64,000 nt of DNA from Streptacidiphilus sp. 4-A2 (GCA_014284505.1 JAAFYY010000001.1:2666001-2730000); one strand, 5' to 3'. Numbered from the stretch's first letter, positions 8,704 to 18,903 are shown. Notes: generated by a model not told the origin, from the letters alone. Program-made: numbers and translations.

Positions 8704-9916
8704 ATGAGCAGCAGCACCAGCAACACCCGCACCGTCTCCGTCATCGGCGGCGGCATCGCCGGACCGGTCACCGCCATGGCACTGCAACAGGCCGGGATGG
8801 AGCCGACGGTGTACGAAGCCTTCGACGGCACCGCCGACGGGGTCGGTGGGGGCTCAGCATCGCCCCCAACGGCCTGAACGCGCTGGATGTGGTCGGCCTG
8901 GGCGACCTGGTCAGGGAGATCGGCGAGCCGATGACCGCGATCGTGCTGCAGAGCTGGACCGGCAAACGGCTGGCCGAGTTCGGCAGCCCGGCCGGGGTGG
9001 CGCCGATGCGCTTGGTGATGCGCGGCGAGCTGCACCGGGCCCTGTACGACGAGGCCGCCCGCCGGGGTGTGCGCATCGTGCACGGCAAGCAGCTGGTCGG
9101 CGCGCAGGACGACGTCCGGGGCGACGGCGTGACCGCGCACTTCGCCGACGGCACCACTGCCCGCGCGGATCTGCTGGTGGGCGCCGACGGCATCCGCTCG
9201 ACGGTCCGCTCGCTGATCGATCCGACAGCCCCGGAGCCCCGCTATGCCGGACTGGTCAGCGCCGGAGCCTCGGTACGGGGCAGCGGGCTGCCCTCCACCG
9301 ACGGCAGGATGCACATGGCCTTCGGCAAGCGGGCCTTCTTCGGCTACTGGATGTTCGCCGACGGCTCCGGCGGCTGGTTCGCCAATCTGCCGCGCCAGGA
9401 GGCGATGACCGCCGCCGAGGCCCGGGCGCTGGGCACCGAGGAGTGGCTGCGGATGCTGGGCGAGGCCTTCCGGCACGACCGCACCCCGGCGCTGGAGCTG
9501 CTGCGCGAAACCGATCCGGCCGATCTGGTGATTGTCGGGCCGATGGAGAACATGCCGGAGTGCCGCACTGGAGCCGGGGCCGGATGGTCCTGGTGGGCGA
9601 CTCGGCGCACGCGGCGTCGTCCAGCTCGGGGCAGGGAGCCTCACTGGCCGTCGAGAGCGCCGTGCAGCTGGCGCGCTGCCTGCGCGACCTGCCCTGCCCG
9701 GAGGCGCTCTCCGCGTACGAGGAGCTGCGCCGCCCCGGGTCGAGCGGATCATCGCCGGCGCGGCCCGTACCAACGGCAACAAGGCCGCGGGGCCGTTCGG
9801 CCGGGTGCTGCGGGACCTGGCCATGCCGGTGGCGATGAAGCTGGTCAAGCCGGAGAAGATGGCCTGGCAGTACGACTACCGGATCGACTGGCAGGCCCCG
9901 GTCCGCCGCCGCCTAG
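8704..9916 (+). CDS. FAD-dependent monooxygenase, three frameshifts
   Basis: About 404 residues. FAD-binding 'VSVIGGGIAGPVTAMALQQAG' region (GxGxxG) at the N-terminus, 'RGELHRALYDEA', the 'DLLVGADGIRSTVR' block (DG motif) and 'MVLVGDSAHAASSSSGQGAS' (GD motif) are all present, which defines the PHBH/UbiH-like single-component flavin hydroxylases. Breaks: about 8850 (G run one short), 9565 and 9740. ATG 8704 follows 'gaggagcac'. The gene is controlled by the divergent PadR regulator. Substrate is unknown; homologues hydroxylate aromatic or tetracycline-like compounds. Confidence 0.86.
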
Positions 9917-9978
9917 CCCGTAGCGCCTCGCACCCCGCACCCCGTGCCTCGCGCCTCGCGCCTCGCGCAGCCTGCGGG

Positions 9979-10822
9979 TTACCGCACCGGATTGTTCAGC
10001 CGGTCGGTCAGGTCGGCGAAGGCCGCCCGGACCGCCTGCGGATTCTCGATCCAGGGGAAGTGGCCGGCGCCTTCGATCTGCCGGTGCAGGATGTTCGGCC
10101 CGGCGAAGGCGGGTTCGTCCTGCCACAGGGTCTGGGTGACCACATGGTCCTGGCCACCGCTGATGATCAGGGCAGGCATGTCCTGCGGGGCCCAGCGCGC
10201 CGGTAGCTGTCGTCGAAGTGGGCCGCGGACCATGCCACCGCGTCGTGGTTGTAGTCCAGACCCGCCAGCAGGGACCGGCCCTCGGCCAGGGCCTGCTCGC
10301 CGAAGTTCCACGGTGCGGCGGCCAGTGTCAGGGCACGCAGGCTCTCGTCGTCCGGGTGCCCGGCGTAGCGGGCAGCGGCCGTCTCCACGGCGGGGATCGG
10401 GTGCTCCTCGGCGTAGCGCGCGAACGTGGTCTGCCAGCCCGCGTGCGGGGCGCTGCTGACCAGGGCCATCCCCGCCAGGTGTGCTTCGAGTCCGGGGACG
10501 GAGAGCATGAACATGCCTCCGGTCGAGTGGCCGACCATGACCACCTCGTCCAGGGCCTGCGCGGCCTCCACCAGGACATCCGGCCAGTGGGCGTAGGGGT
10601 CGGCGACGGCGGGCACAGCGCGGTTGGAGCCGTCGCCGGGCAGGTCGACCAGCCAGGCCGATCCCGGGACCTGGACCGCCTGCACCAGCCCCTCCAGCGA
10701 CCGCGAGCCGAGGCCCGGACCGCCGGGACGAACAGCCAGTTCCACCGCCCGGCACCGGAGGCGGCCAGCCGCAGTCTGACCCCCGAGCGCGTCCATCGCT
10801 CCCGCCGCTGCTCCGCTCCCAC
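9979..10822 (-). CDS. Alpha/beta-fold hydrolase, two frameshifts
   Basis: About 281 residues. Oxyanion-hole block 'FVPGGPGLGS', nucleophile elbow 'VGHSTGG', acid region 'ISGGQDHVV' and catalytic His in 'EGAGHFPWIE' give a complete Ser-Asp-His triad. Breaks near 10735 and 10195. Start GTG 10822 has 'gaaggag' upstream; other starts lie too far from the conserved N-terminus. The gene stands alone, convergent to the monooxygenase; 'GGPG' near the N-terminus resembles proline iminopeptidase-like hydrolases. Substrate not predictable. Confidence 0.8.
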
Positions 10823-11018
10823 CGTGGACTCCTTCTCCCTCACTCCCCCAGCCCTGGGAAGCCACCCGGTCGGTGGGCCACGTCGGCGTCGCAGGGGACG
10901 TTCATGTGCCGCAGCCTACGGGCCGCCGCCGTCGCTGCATCTCATCCGAGCCCGAACCCGCCCGCCCGTGAGGGACAGCCGGACAGGTGAGAGCCGGTTT
11001 GCCCGGCGCCGCTGCCGG

Positions 11019-11042
11019 GTTTGTTTCCCGGATCCGGGGTAC
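11019..11042 (+). promoter_or_regulatory. SigB-type (general stress) promoter
   Basis: GTTT at 11019-11022, a 14-base spacer and GGGTAC at 11037-11042 match the published Streptomyces SigB-like consensus GNNT-N14-16-GGGTAY. It lies 35 bp upstream of the gene at 11078. This fits the stress-type genes that follow. Confidence 0.6.
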
Positions 11043-11077
11043 ACGCGCCACGCAGCCACACGAAGGAGTGGGTAGCC

Positions 11078-11401
11078 ATGCCACGTGGATCATCACCCAA
11101 GCGGGAACGCCAGTACGAGCACATCAAGGACAGCGTGCTGGAGCGCGGTGAGAGCGAGCAGCGTGCCGAGGAGATCGCCGCCCGCACGGTGAACAAGGAA
11201 CGCGCGAGGCACCACGAGTCCAGGACCGCCAGCCGCAGCTCGGTCCAGGACATCTCCTCGTCCCGGCGCGGCGGGCTGCGGTCCCACAGCGGCGCACAGG
11301 GCCGCACCAAGGAGCAGCTGTACAACGAGGCCAAGCAGCGCAACATCCACGGCCGCTCGAAGATGAACAAGAAGCAACTCGAACACGCCCTCGGCCGATA
11401 A
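11078..11401 (+). CDS. Small basic protein with Rho_N/SAP-like C-terminus ('plasmid stabilization' type)
   Basis: Intact, 107 residues, very rich in R, K, E and S. The C-terminus 'TKEQLYNEAKQRNI.GRSKMNKKQLEHAL' has the helix-extended-helix pattern of Rho termination factor N-terminal/SAP domains, which bind nucleic acid; such proteins are usually labelled plasmid stabilization protein in Streptomyces. ATG 11078 follows 'gaaggag'. A SigB-type promoter sits just upstream, suggesting osmotic or general stress induction. No evidence of a plasmid here. Confidence 0.78.
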   Translation: MPRGSSPKRERQYEHIKDSVLERGESEQRAEEIAARTVNKERARHHESRTASRSSVQDISSSRRGGLRSHSGAQGRTKEQLYNEAKQRNIHGRSKMNKKQLEHALGR

Positions 11402-11550
11402 GCCGACAGAGGAGCCGCCCGCCTGAGCGCCGGGCCCTCCCGGTGCCCGCGCCACAGCGCCGGCAACCCGGGGCAGGCTCCGCGGGTGCCGATACCGGCG
11501 CGGTTTCCGGGGGGTACACGTCCAGCGCGTCAGCGACGGAGGTCCGCGAC

Positions 11551-11685
11551 ATGGTCAAGACCCAGACCGCTTCCCACACCGCTCCTGCACACCGACCCGC
11601 TCGGCGCCTGGCGGCGGGGCTCGGCGGGACAGCCCTGGCCGGAATGGCGTTGTGGCTGTGGCTCCGAGGACGGCTCGACCTGTGA
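11551..11685 (+). CDS. 44-residue single-pass membrane peptide coupled to yihY
   Basis: Basic N-terminus ('HRPARRL') followed by a hydrophobic segment 'AAGLGGTALAGMALWLWL' and a short basic tail. ATG 11551 has an excellent 'ggagg' at 8 bases. Its TGA overlaps the GTG start of the YihY gene (GTGA), so the two are probably translated together. I do not recognise a family. A 'gggtac' -10-like sequence lies at about 11513-11518, but no matching -35 is seen. Confidence 0.55.
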   Translation: MVKTQTASHTAPAHRPARRLAAGLGGTALAGMALWLWLRGRLDL

Positions 11686-12680
11686 ACGGGGCCGAGCGGG
11701 CCTTGCGGGGCGCCGACCGCTGGCAGCAGCAGCACACTCCGGCGGCCTTCGTGTTCGCTGTGGTCAAGAAGTACGGGGACGACCGGGGCGGACAGCTCGC
11801 CGTGCTGATCACCTACTACGGTTTCGCGGCCCTGTTCCCGCTGCTGCTGCTCCTGACGACCACCCTCGGCTTCGCGCTGCGCGGCAACCCGCAGCTCCAG
11901 CACGACGTGCTGAACTCGGCCCTGGCGGACTTCCCCATCATCGGCGACCAGCTGCGCGCGAATGTGCACTCCGTGCAGGGCAGCGCGCTGGCGGTGACCG
12001 TCGGATGTCTGGGCCTGCTCTACGGATCCCTGGGCATCGCGCAGACCCTGCAGTTCGCCATGGCCCAGGTCTGGAACATCCCCCGGCACCCGGCGCCCGG
12101 GCTACCTGCCGCGGCTGACCCGTTCCCTGCTCCTGATCGGCGTCCTGGGGCTGGGCCTGCTGCTGACCACCACCGCCACCGCGCTGCTCGCCGGCACCGG
12201 CCGCGGCCCCACCGCCACCGTGCTGGGACTGTTGGCCTCCGCGGTCCTCAACAGCGGCCTGTACCTGGCCTGCTTCCGCATCCTCACGCCGTCCCAGGTC
12301 GCCTGGCGCCGCCTGCTGCCCGGCTGCCTGGTGGCCGGCCCCGCGTGGACCCTGCTGCAAGCCTTCGGCGGTGTGCTGATCGCCCACCAGCTGCGCCACT
12401 CCACCCAGGTCTACGGCCTGTTCGCCACCGTGCTGGGACTGCTCTGGTGGATCTACCTCGGGGCTCAGCTGACCGTCTACGCGGCCGAGGCCAATGTCGT
12501 CCGCGCCCGGCACCTGTGCCCCGGGCCGTCATGCAGCCCCCGCTCACCCACGCGGACAAGCGGGTCCTGGACGCGGTCGCCGAACAGGAGCGCCGCCGCC
12601 CGGAGCAGTCGGTCGACAGCCACTTCGAGGAACCCCCGCCCGACCCGCAGGAGCAGCCGCACGAACCCCCGGCCGGCTAG
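11682..12680 (+). CDS. YihY/BrkB family inner-membrane protein, two frameshifts
   Basis: About 333 residues with several membrane segments: 'VLITYYGFAALFPLLLLLTT' starts TM1, with 'GLLYGSLGIA', 'LTRSLLLIGVLGLGLLLTT' and 'GLFATVLGLLWWIYLGAQL' as later family blocks. The tail is hydrophilic, rich in E and P. Breaks near 12100 and 12520. GTG 11682 is favoured because it overlaps the upstream stop and matches the usual family N-terminus. The family was once called RNase BN; that activity is now assigned elsewhere and the transport role is unproven. Confidence 0.84.
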   Translation: MNGAERALRGADRWQQQHTPAAFVFAVVKKYGDDRGGQLAVLITYYGFAALFPLLLLLTTTLGFALRGNPQLQHDVLNSALADFPIIGDQLRANVHSVQGSALAVTVGCLGLLYGSLGIAQTLQFAMAQVWNIPRHPAPGLPAAADPFPAPDRRPGAGPAADHHRHRAARRHRPRPHRHRAGTVGLRGPQQRPVPGLLPHPHAVPGRLAPPAARLPGGRPRVDPAASLRRCADRPPAAPLHPGLRPVRHRAGTALVDLPRGSADRLRGRGQCRPRPAPVPRAVMQPPLTHADKRVLDAVAEQERRRPEQSVDSHFEEPPPDPQEQPHEPPAG

Positions 12681-12801
12681 CCCTCTCCCGGCGCCCGCCC
12701 GGCCGGTTCGGGTTTGGACGGCCGCATCCCGGCAAGTCGCCCAGCTGGCAGCGCTCGTGCACACGAGCGCGGTCCCACCAACCACGACGGAAGGTACCAC
12801 C

Positions 12802-13025
12802 ATGGAATCGGCGGCTGCATCATCGTGATCGCCGCGGGCGCCATCGCGACATTCGCCGTCAACTGGCACCTGGCCGGGATGAACATCCATGTCGGGGTGA
12901 TCCTGATGGCAGCCGGACTGCTGGGGCTGGCCACCTACGCCCGCGTATACCGGAGCCGCCTCCCGTCCCGGCGCCTCGGCGGCGACGAGGTCGTGGAGGA
13001 ACGCCGGTACTACGACGAACCGTGA
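12802..13025 (+). CDS. DUF6458 small membrane protein, one frameshift
   Basis: Two membrane segments in about 74 residues: 'GGCIIVIAAGAIATFAVNW' and 'GVILMAAGLLGLATYARVY', ending in a charged tail 'VVEERRYYDE'. This is the DUF6458 pattern (MGIGG..I, W, AG). The start 'ATGG' lacks one G: repair gives MGIGG. 'ggaagg' precedes the ATG by 8 bases. Often found among actinobacterial stress genes; function unknown. Confidence 0.8.
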
Positions 13026-13026
13026 C

Positions 13027-13101
13027 CGTCCGGACCCCCGACGTCCGGACCCCCGACGTCCGGACCCCCGTCGTACGAACCTCCGACGCCCGGACTTCCG
13101 A
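13027..13101. repeat. Tandem array: five copies of a 15-bp unit
   Basis: Unit cgtccggacccccga: copies at 13027-13041, 13042-13056 and 13057-13071 are identical or differ by one base; 13072-13086 and 13087-13101 are diverged. It fills the gap between the DUF6458 stop and the patatin start. Neither strand encodes anything recognisable here. Confidence 0.85.
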
Positions 13102-13128
13102 CCTCCGCAGGCAGGGAATGAGCACCGC

Positions 13129-14011
13129 ATGACCGACCACGCCACCACTCCCGCCCGTCCCGGCTGTGCCTTCGTCCTCGGCGGCGGCGGCTCGCTGGGC
13201 GCCACGAGGTGGGCATGCTCAAGGCCCTGCTGGAGGCCGGGGTCAAACCCGACCTGGTGCTCGGCACGTCGGTCGGCGCGATCAACGGAGCGCTGGTCGC
13301 CGCCGACCCGAGCCCGCACGCGGTCGAGCGGCTGAGCAGTCTGTGGCAGGGCATGGGCGCAGCGGGGTCTTCGCCGGCTCGCTGGCCGGGCGGGTCGGCA
13401 CGGCCGTCCGCAGCCGCACCCACCTCTACTCCGACAGCCCGCTGCGCGCGCTGCTGGAACAGGATCTGGGCCGGATGGCGATCGAGGACCTCGCGGTGCC
13501 GTACCAGTGCGTCGCCGCCTGCGTCGAGCGTTCGGCCGAGCACTGGTTCAGCAGCGGCCCGCTCGTCCCGGCGATTCTGGCCTCGTCGGCCGTGCCCGGG
13601 CTGCTGCCGCCGGTACGCCTCGGCGGCGAGCACTTCCTCGACGGCGGCCTGGTCAACAGCATCCCCGTCGGCAGGGCCGTGGCACTGGGCGCCCGTACCG
13701 TGTTCGTGCTCCAGGTCGGCCGGATCGAGCAGCCGCTGACTGCGCCCCGGCAGCCCTGGGAGGTCGCCTCGGTCTGCTTCGAGATCGCCCGCAGGCACCG
13801 TTTCGCCCGGGACATGGACGACCTGCCCGACGATGTCACCGTGCATGTGCTGCCCACCGGGAGCGATCCCGGCCGACGGGTCACCGCAGCCCGGCAGCTG
13901 CGCTACCGCGACTTCGGCTCCGCCCGGGAGCGCATCGACCGCGCCTACCGGGCCTCCCGCGGCTATCTGGAGTCGCTGGACCCGCCGACGCCGACGGACC
14001 CCGGGCGGTGA
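13129..14011 (+). CDS. Patatin-like phospholipase, two frameshifts
   Basis: About 293 residues. Oxyanion-hole glycine loop 'VLGGGGSLGA', nucleophile 'GTSVGA' (GxSxG) and the Asp of the dyad in 'FLDGGLVNS' are present, the complete patatin Ser-Asp machinery. Breaks near 13200 (a C missing after GGCGCC) and 13360. ATG 13129 precedes the conserved block by 16 residues. The stop overlaps the GTG start of the acyltransferase gene. Together the two suggest lipid acyl-chain removal and re-addition. Confidence 0.85.
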
Positions 14012-14993
14012 GGCCGGAGCGGCTCCGACCACCGCCCGCCGACTGGTCACCGTGCCGGCCTGATCGTGCTGGTTCCGGTCGCCGTGGCGGTGTTCGCGGT
14101 GTGCCTGGTGGTCACCGGCCCGGTGTCGCTGCTGTCGCGCGGCGCCTGGCGCCCGGTCCGGCTGAGAGGCTACCTGGTGCTCTATCTGCTGGCGGAGCTG
14201 GTCGGGCTGGGTCTGTCGGTGGTGGACCTGCTCGGCCCGCGTGCCGGTCTCCAGAGGCGTTCCTATGCCCGGCTCGGCGCACTGCTGGCCTTCCTGTGCC
14301 GAGCGGCGGTACCGGTGTTCGGGCTGCGGGTCGAGGTGAGCGGCGAGCGGGCGCCGGCGGCCGGCTCCGGGCAGCGTGACGCCCGCTGCTGGTGGTCGCC
14401 AGGCACGCCCCCCGGGGACTCCTTCCTGCTGGTCACGCGCGCTGATCACGCACGCCCGGCTGCGGCCGCGGGTGGTCCTCAAGCAGGCGCTGCGGCTGGA
14501 TCCCTGTCTGGACGTGCTGCTCGGCGGGTCCCGCACTGCTTCGTGGCGCCCGACGCCCACCGCACCGCACCGCCGCAGCGATCGGCGCACTGGCCGCCGG
14601 CCTGGGCGCGGGCGAAGCCCTGGTCATCTCCCCGAGGGCGGGAACTTCACCGAGCGCCGCAGACAGCGCGCGATCCGCTGGCTGCGCCGCCACGGACGTC
14701 CCGCGAGGCAGCACGGACCGAGGGCCTGAGCCATGTGCTGCCGCCGAGGACCGACGGGACGCTGGCGGCGCTGGCGGCCGCCCCGCACGCCGATGTGGTG
14801 CTCGTGGCCCACACCGGCCTGGACGACATGGTCTCCGTCCGCACCCTGTGGCAGGGCATCCCGCTGCGCCGGACCGTCCGCGCGACCTGGTGGCGGGTCG
14901 CCGCGGAGGACGTCCCGGCGGCACCGGCAGCAGGCCGACTGGCTGCGGGCGCAGTGGGCCCGCGTCGACTCCTGGATCGACGGCCAGCCGTAG
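14008..14993 (+). CDS. 1-acyl-glycerol-3-phosphate acyltransferase-like (PlsC) protein, several frameshifts
   Basis: After repair about 325 residues: N-terminal membrane helices ('VPVAVAVFAVCLVVTGPVSL', 'YLVLYLLAELVGLG'), then HX4D motif I in 'ARHAGPGDSFLL', and the motif III-like 'FPEGGNFTERRR'. This is the PlsC/LPLAT fold found on the inner face of the membrane. Breaks near 14050, 14385, 14440, 14525, 14625 and 14915. The GTG at 14008 overlaps the patatin stop and is the likeliest start, but the first 20 residues are uncertain. Confidence 0.72.
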
Positions 14994-15144
14994 CGGCCGG
15001 CCAGCGACCGGCCGTAGCAACCAGCCGTAGCGAGCGACCGGGCCCTGCGCGGTGCCCGGCGCGCAGCCGGTGCCACCGGGCACATACGCCGGCGCAGGTG
15101 CCAGACTGGGAGATCCGCCGTATCCGGACGGAAAGAGACGTGGC

Positions 15145-16492
15145 ATGGTGCGAGCCGAGCCGCAGGACGACGGTGCCGGGCCCTTCGGCCCGGACCGGGC
15201 CAGACCGGACCTCCTTGCCTGGCTCACCCTGGTGGCCGACGCGTCCGAGGCGCTGGCCAGCACCCTGGAGGTCGGGCCGGGACTGCACCGGCTGTGCCGG
15301 GTGCTGGTACCGGCCCTGGCGGACTGGTGCGCGGTCGACCTGGCCGACGACGCGGGACGGCTGCGCCGGGTGGTGCTGGAACCGCGGGACGCGCGGCGGC
15401 GACGACGAGCTGTCCGGTGTGCTGCTGCCGGAGGCGGCCGACGACTCGTCCGCTCCGCTGGCGCGGGCGCTGCGGGGAACGGAGCCGCTGCGGCTGTCGA
15501 GTTCCCGGACCCGATCGGGCCGCCGACGCCCTGCACCGGTGGAGCTGGAGACTTTCGCCCTGCTCGGAGCGGATCACGCGGTACTGGTCCCGCTGCGCGC
15601 CCGGCACCGGGTGCTGGGTGTGCTGACCCTGGTGCGCACCGGCCCGGGCGGGCTGGACGAGCAAGGCCGGCTGCCGCTGATCGCCGACCTCGCCCACCGC
15701 ATCGCCATGGCCGTGGACAACGCGCGACTGCACGCCCTGGTCTCGCGCACCTCCGAACGCCTCCAGCGCTCCCTGCTGCCCACGCTGCCGCGGAACGGGC
15801 CGCTGGAGCTGGCCGCCCGCTACGATCCGGCGCGGGCGGGCGCGGAGGTCGGCGGCGACTGGTACGACGCGTTCCTGCTGCCGGACGGGGCCCTCACCGT
15901 CATCATCGGCGACATCACCGGGCACGACCTGAAGGCCGCGGTGGCCATGAGCCAGATGCGCAACATGCTGCGCGGCATCGCGGCCGACCGCAAGGAGCCG
16001 CCCAGCAGGATCCTGGCACGGCTGGACGCCGCCAACGGCATCCTCTACCCCGGTCAGACCCTGACCTGCGTCTATGCCCTGGTCACCAAGCCCGAACCGG
16101 AGGGCGGCTGGCGGCTGCACTACGCGACCGCCGGCCATCCGGCTCCGCTGCTGGTCACCCGCCAGGGCGACGCCCGCTTCCTGGAGGCCGGGCGCAGCCT
16201 GCTGCTCGGGGTGCGGCCGGACGCCGAGCGTCCGGACGCCGTGGTTCCGCTGCCGCCGGGCAGCACGGTGCTGCTGTACACCGACGGGCTCATCGAACGC
16301 CGTGGTGAGGTTCTGGACCATGGCATGACCCGGTTGCGCGCGCGGGCCGCCGCACTGGCGCAGGCGCCGCTGGACGTGTTCTGCGATCGCCTCATGGCCG
16401 AGCTGGGCGACCGGAGCACCGACGACATCGCCATGATCGCCGTGCGCGTGCCCGAATCCGTCTCCCGGACCTGCACGGCGACCGCGGAGTAG
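15145..16492 (+). CDS. GAF domain PP2C (SpoIIE-type) protein serine phosphatase, one or two frameshifts
   Basis: About 449 residues. N-terminal GAF-like sensor (about 20-190), then the SpoIIE/PP2C domain with metal-binding 'GGDWYDAFLL', 'IIGDITGHDLKAA', 'ATAGHPAPLLV' and 'VLLYTDGLIERRG', and a final 'DDIAMIAVRV'. Such phosphatases dephosphorylate anti-sigma-factor antagonists and so release SigB/F-type sigma factors. The adjacent convergent gene encodes such a sigma factor, a strong functional link. A clear break near 15393, and possibly one near 15520. ATG 15145 has 'gaaagag' upstream. Confidence 0.87.
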
Positions 16493-16493
16493 G

Positions 16494-17373
16494 TCAGCTC
16501 TCGCCGAGGAGGCCGGTGCGCAGCTGGACGAGGGTGCGGTTGAGCAGACGGGAGACGTGCATCTGGGAGATGCCCAGTTCGTTGCCGATCTCGGTCTGGG
16601 TCATGTCCGCACCGAAGCGCATCGACAGGATGCGGCGCTCGCGTTCCGGAAGCTCCGCGATCAGGGGCTTGAGGCAGATGATGTTCTCCGCTCCCTCGAT
16701 GCCGGGGTCCAGAGTGCCCAGGCGGGACAGGAAGCCGGACTCCTCGTCCTGCGATTCGGAGTTGAGGGCGCTGGCGTCCAGGGAGCTGGGGGTGTAGCCG
16801 TTGGCCGCGACCATGCCCTCGCGGACCTCGTCCACCGACAGTTCCAGGTGGGCGGCGAGTTCGTCGGCCGTGGGCCGGTGCCCGGTCAGCTGCTCCAGGC
16901 CGTCACTGGCCCGTGCCAGCACCAGTCGCAGCTCCTGAAGCCGGCGCGGCACGTGCACGGCCCAGCTGGTGTCGCGGAAGAACCGCTTGATCTCACCGGT
17001 GATGGTGGGCAGCGCGAAGGTGGTGAACTCGCTCCCCCGCGGGGTCGAACCGGTCGATGGCCTTGATCAGGCCGATGGTGCCGACCTGGACCATGTCCTC
17101 CATCGGCTCGCTACGGGTCCGGAACCGGCCCGCGGCGAACCTCACCAGCGCCATGTTCAGCTCGATCAGGGTGTTGCGCACGTACTGGTACTCGTGGGTC
17201 CCCTCCTCGAGCTCCGCCATCCGGGCGAACAGCACCTTCGACATGGCCCGTGCGTCGGTCGGCGATGCCTTGCCGGGGACCGACAGGTCCAGGTCAGGGA
17301 AGTAGTCGATGCGGTCCGCCTCCACGGCGGCCCGGGCAGTCACTCGTTCGGTGGTCCTCACGCCTGTGTGCAT
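16494..17373 (-). CDS. SigB/SigF-type RNA polymerase sigma factor, one frameshift
   Basis: About 293 residues. Region 2 '[20 protein letters not shown]', then '[18 protein letters not shown]' and '[12 protein letters not shown]', region 3 with '[16 protein letters not shown]', region 4 '[20 protein letters not shown]' and '[10 protein letters not shown]'. These are the hallmarks of the sporulation/stress SigB-F-G group. Break near 17040. ATG 17373 has 'gggagag' upstream. Its stop is 2 bp from the phosphatase stop (convergent). Confidence 0.88.
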
Positions 17374-17631
17374 GGTCTCTCCCGATCGCCGTGGGTCAGC
17401 CGGCCTTGCGGGTGCCGCCCGGTCGTACCGGACCGGTGTCCCGCTCCGGCCGTATCCCCCCGATCCGGCATCCCATGCACACCCCGCGCCACCTTTCTGG
17501 GGCCGTGCTCCACCGCCCCACGGACGCCGCACCGCCTCAGCAGGTTCCCGGCGCCGCAGACCGGTGGACGACCGGATCCCGGGTAGGCGCCGCACCGGAG
17601 CAGGTCCGCACGCGATCCGAAGGAGGCACGC

Positions 17632-17805
17632 ATGAGCAGCGAGAACAAGGCCGCCAACGCCGCTGAGAAGCTGAAGGGCAAGGCCAAGGAGGCCGCAGGC
17701 AAGGCGACAGGCAACGAGCGCCTCCAGGCCGAGGGCAAGGGCGACCAGGTCAAGGGCGACGCCAAGCAGGCGTTCGAGAAGGTCAAGGACACCCTCAAGG
17801 ACTGA
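17632..17805 (+). CDS. CsbD-like stress protein
   Basis: 57 residues, intact, lysine- and glutamate-rich with the family pattern '[20 protein letters not shown]', '[13 protein letters not shown]' and 'VKDTLKD'. CsbD proteins are small cytoplasmic, largely helical proteins induced by SigB-type sigma factors in Gram-positives. ATG 17632 has a perfect 'aaggagg' at 6 bases. It lies beside the sigma factor gene, consistent with membership of its regulon. A strong terminator follows 11 bp after the stop. Confidence 0.9.
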   Translation: MSSENKAANAAEKLKGKAKEAAGKATGNERLQAEGKGDQVKGDAKQAFEKVKDTLKD

Positions 17806-17816
17806 CGTCCGCGACG

Positions 17817-17858
17817 ACGGCTGTGGGGGCCCACCGGACGGTGGGCCCCCACAGCCGT
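17817..17858 (+). terminator. Perfect 19-bp stem terminator after csbD-like gene
   Basis: Arms of 19 bp (17817-17835 and 17840-17858, outer sequence acggctgtggg / cccacagccgt) pair without a mismatch around the loop ggac. There is no T tract. It is the strongest hairpin in this part of the window. Confidence 0.85.
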
Positions 17859-17964
17859 GTGCGTCGGCGCGGCCGTACCCCTGTGCGGCTACCCCCGTGC
17901 CGGACCGTCCGAAGCCGACGCGGCCGTGGGGCATTCCCGGCGCAATAGCGGCTATACACCCCTC

Positions 17965-18321
17965 ATGGAAGCGATTCGGAACGATTGGCACGACCCGGAT
18001 GCCGTGGGCGCGCGGTCGAGGCGGGAAGTCGAGCGGTCCCTCGACGCGCTGCGGGAGCGGGTGGGCTCCCACCAGACCCAGACCGAGTTCTACCGCGGGG
18101 TGACGACCGGGCACCTCTGGGCGCTGGGCCGCGCCGACGCGGCGCCGATCACCGGCGTACGGGGAGCGGCGGTTCCGAGCCTGGCGCACCTCACCGCGGA
18201 GGTCGACGCCGCCACCGTGCAGCTGGAGGACCGGACGCTGCACACGGTGGCGCGCGACTACATCCAGGGCGCGCACGACGCGCTGGTCTGGATCTGCGGC
18301 TACAGCAACGACCAGCCCTGA
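17965..18321 (+). CDS. Hypothetical protein, 118 residues, possibly leaderless
   Basis: Intact frame with mixed alpha composition ('[20 protein letters not shown]', '[14 protein letters not shown]', '[16 protein letters not shown]'). I do not recognise a family. An upstream in-frame start exists, but 'tatac' (17953-17957) lies six bases before ATG 17965, as a -10 box of a leaderless mRNA would. It sits between CsbD and PRC-barrel genes and may belong to the same stress group. Confidence 0.7.
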   Translation: MEAIRNDWHDPDAVGARSRREVERSLDALRERVGSHQTQTEFYRGVTTGHLWALGRADAAPITGVRGAAVPSLAHLTAEVDAATVQLEDRTLHTVARDYIQGAHDALVWICGYSNDQP

Positions 18322-18458
18322 CCCTGGCCCGGTGCCCGGCACCGCCCACGGCGTCGCGCCGCGTGAACGCCACCGATCGGGGCAGGCGACGGACGGACAG
18401 AGGAGCAGGGGAATGCGAGAGCTGCCCTCCCTCCCACACCGGACGAAAGGGCTTTCCC

Positions 18459-18803
18459 ATGCAGAGCGGCATGTGGGGTTACTCCGCCACCGCGGGACAC
18501 CGGACCGGGATGGATCTGGCCGGGTTCCACGTCGAGGCCACGGACGGCCGGATCGGCAAGGTCGACAAGCACTCCGACGAGGCCGGGATGTCCTTCCTGG
18601 TGGTGGACACCGGCCCGTGGATCTTCGGTCGCCGGGTGGTGCTCCCCGCCGGCACCGTCGTGCGGGTGGACCCGGCCGAGGAGACCGTCCACCTGAACCG
18701 GTCCAAGGACGAGATCAAGGGTTCGCCCGAGCTGGAGACCCACCAGCACCCCGACGAGCGCACCTACTACGAGCAGGTCGGGAACTACTACGGCCTGCTC
18801 TAG
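18459..18803 (+). CDS. PRC-barrel domain protein
   Basis: Intact, 114 residues. '[20 protein letters not shown]' followed by '[20 protein letters not shown]' and '[11 protein letters not shown]' is the PRC-barrel beta barrel; the tail '[12 protein letters not shown]' is typical of actinobacterial stress-associated members. ATG 18459 has 'gaaaggg' upstream. Probably cytoplasmic; partners unknown. Confidence 0.87.
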   Translation: MQSGMWGYSATAGHRTGMDLAGFHVEATDGRIGKVDKHSDEAGMSFLVVDTGPWIFGRRVVLPAGTVVRVDPAEETVHLNRSKDEIKGSPELETHQHPDERTYYEQVGNYYGLL

Positions 18804-18903
18804 GCCGTAGGACCGGCGGGAGCCTGCGGGCACGACCGGCCCGCCGCACCCGGCGCCCGGCAGCGACCGACGGGTCTCTGCCGGGCGCCGCGGTGTGCGG
18901 CGT

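Noticed and set aside
13026-13128. Coding meaning of the 15-bp array (five-residue repeats on both strands)
   Set aside because: No start with RBS, no flanking domain, and the copies decay without regard to codons.
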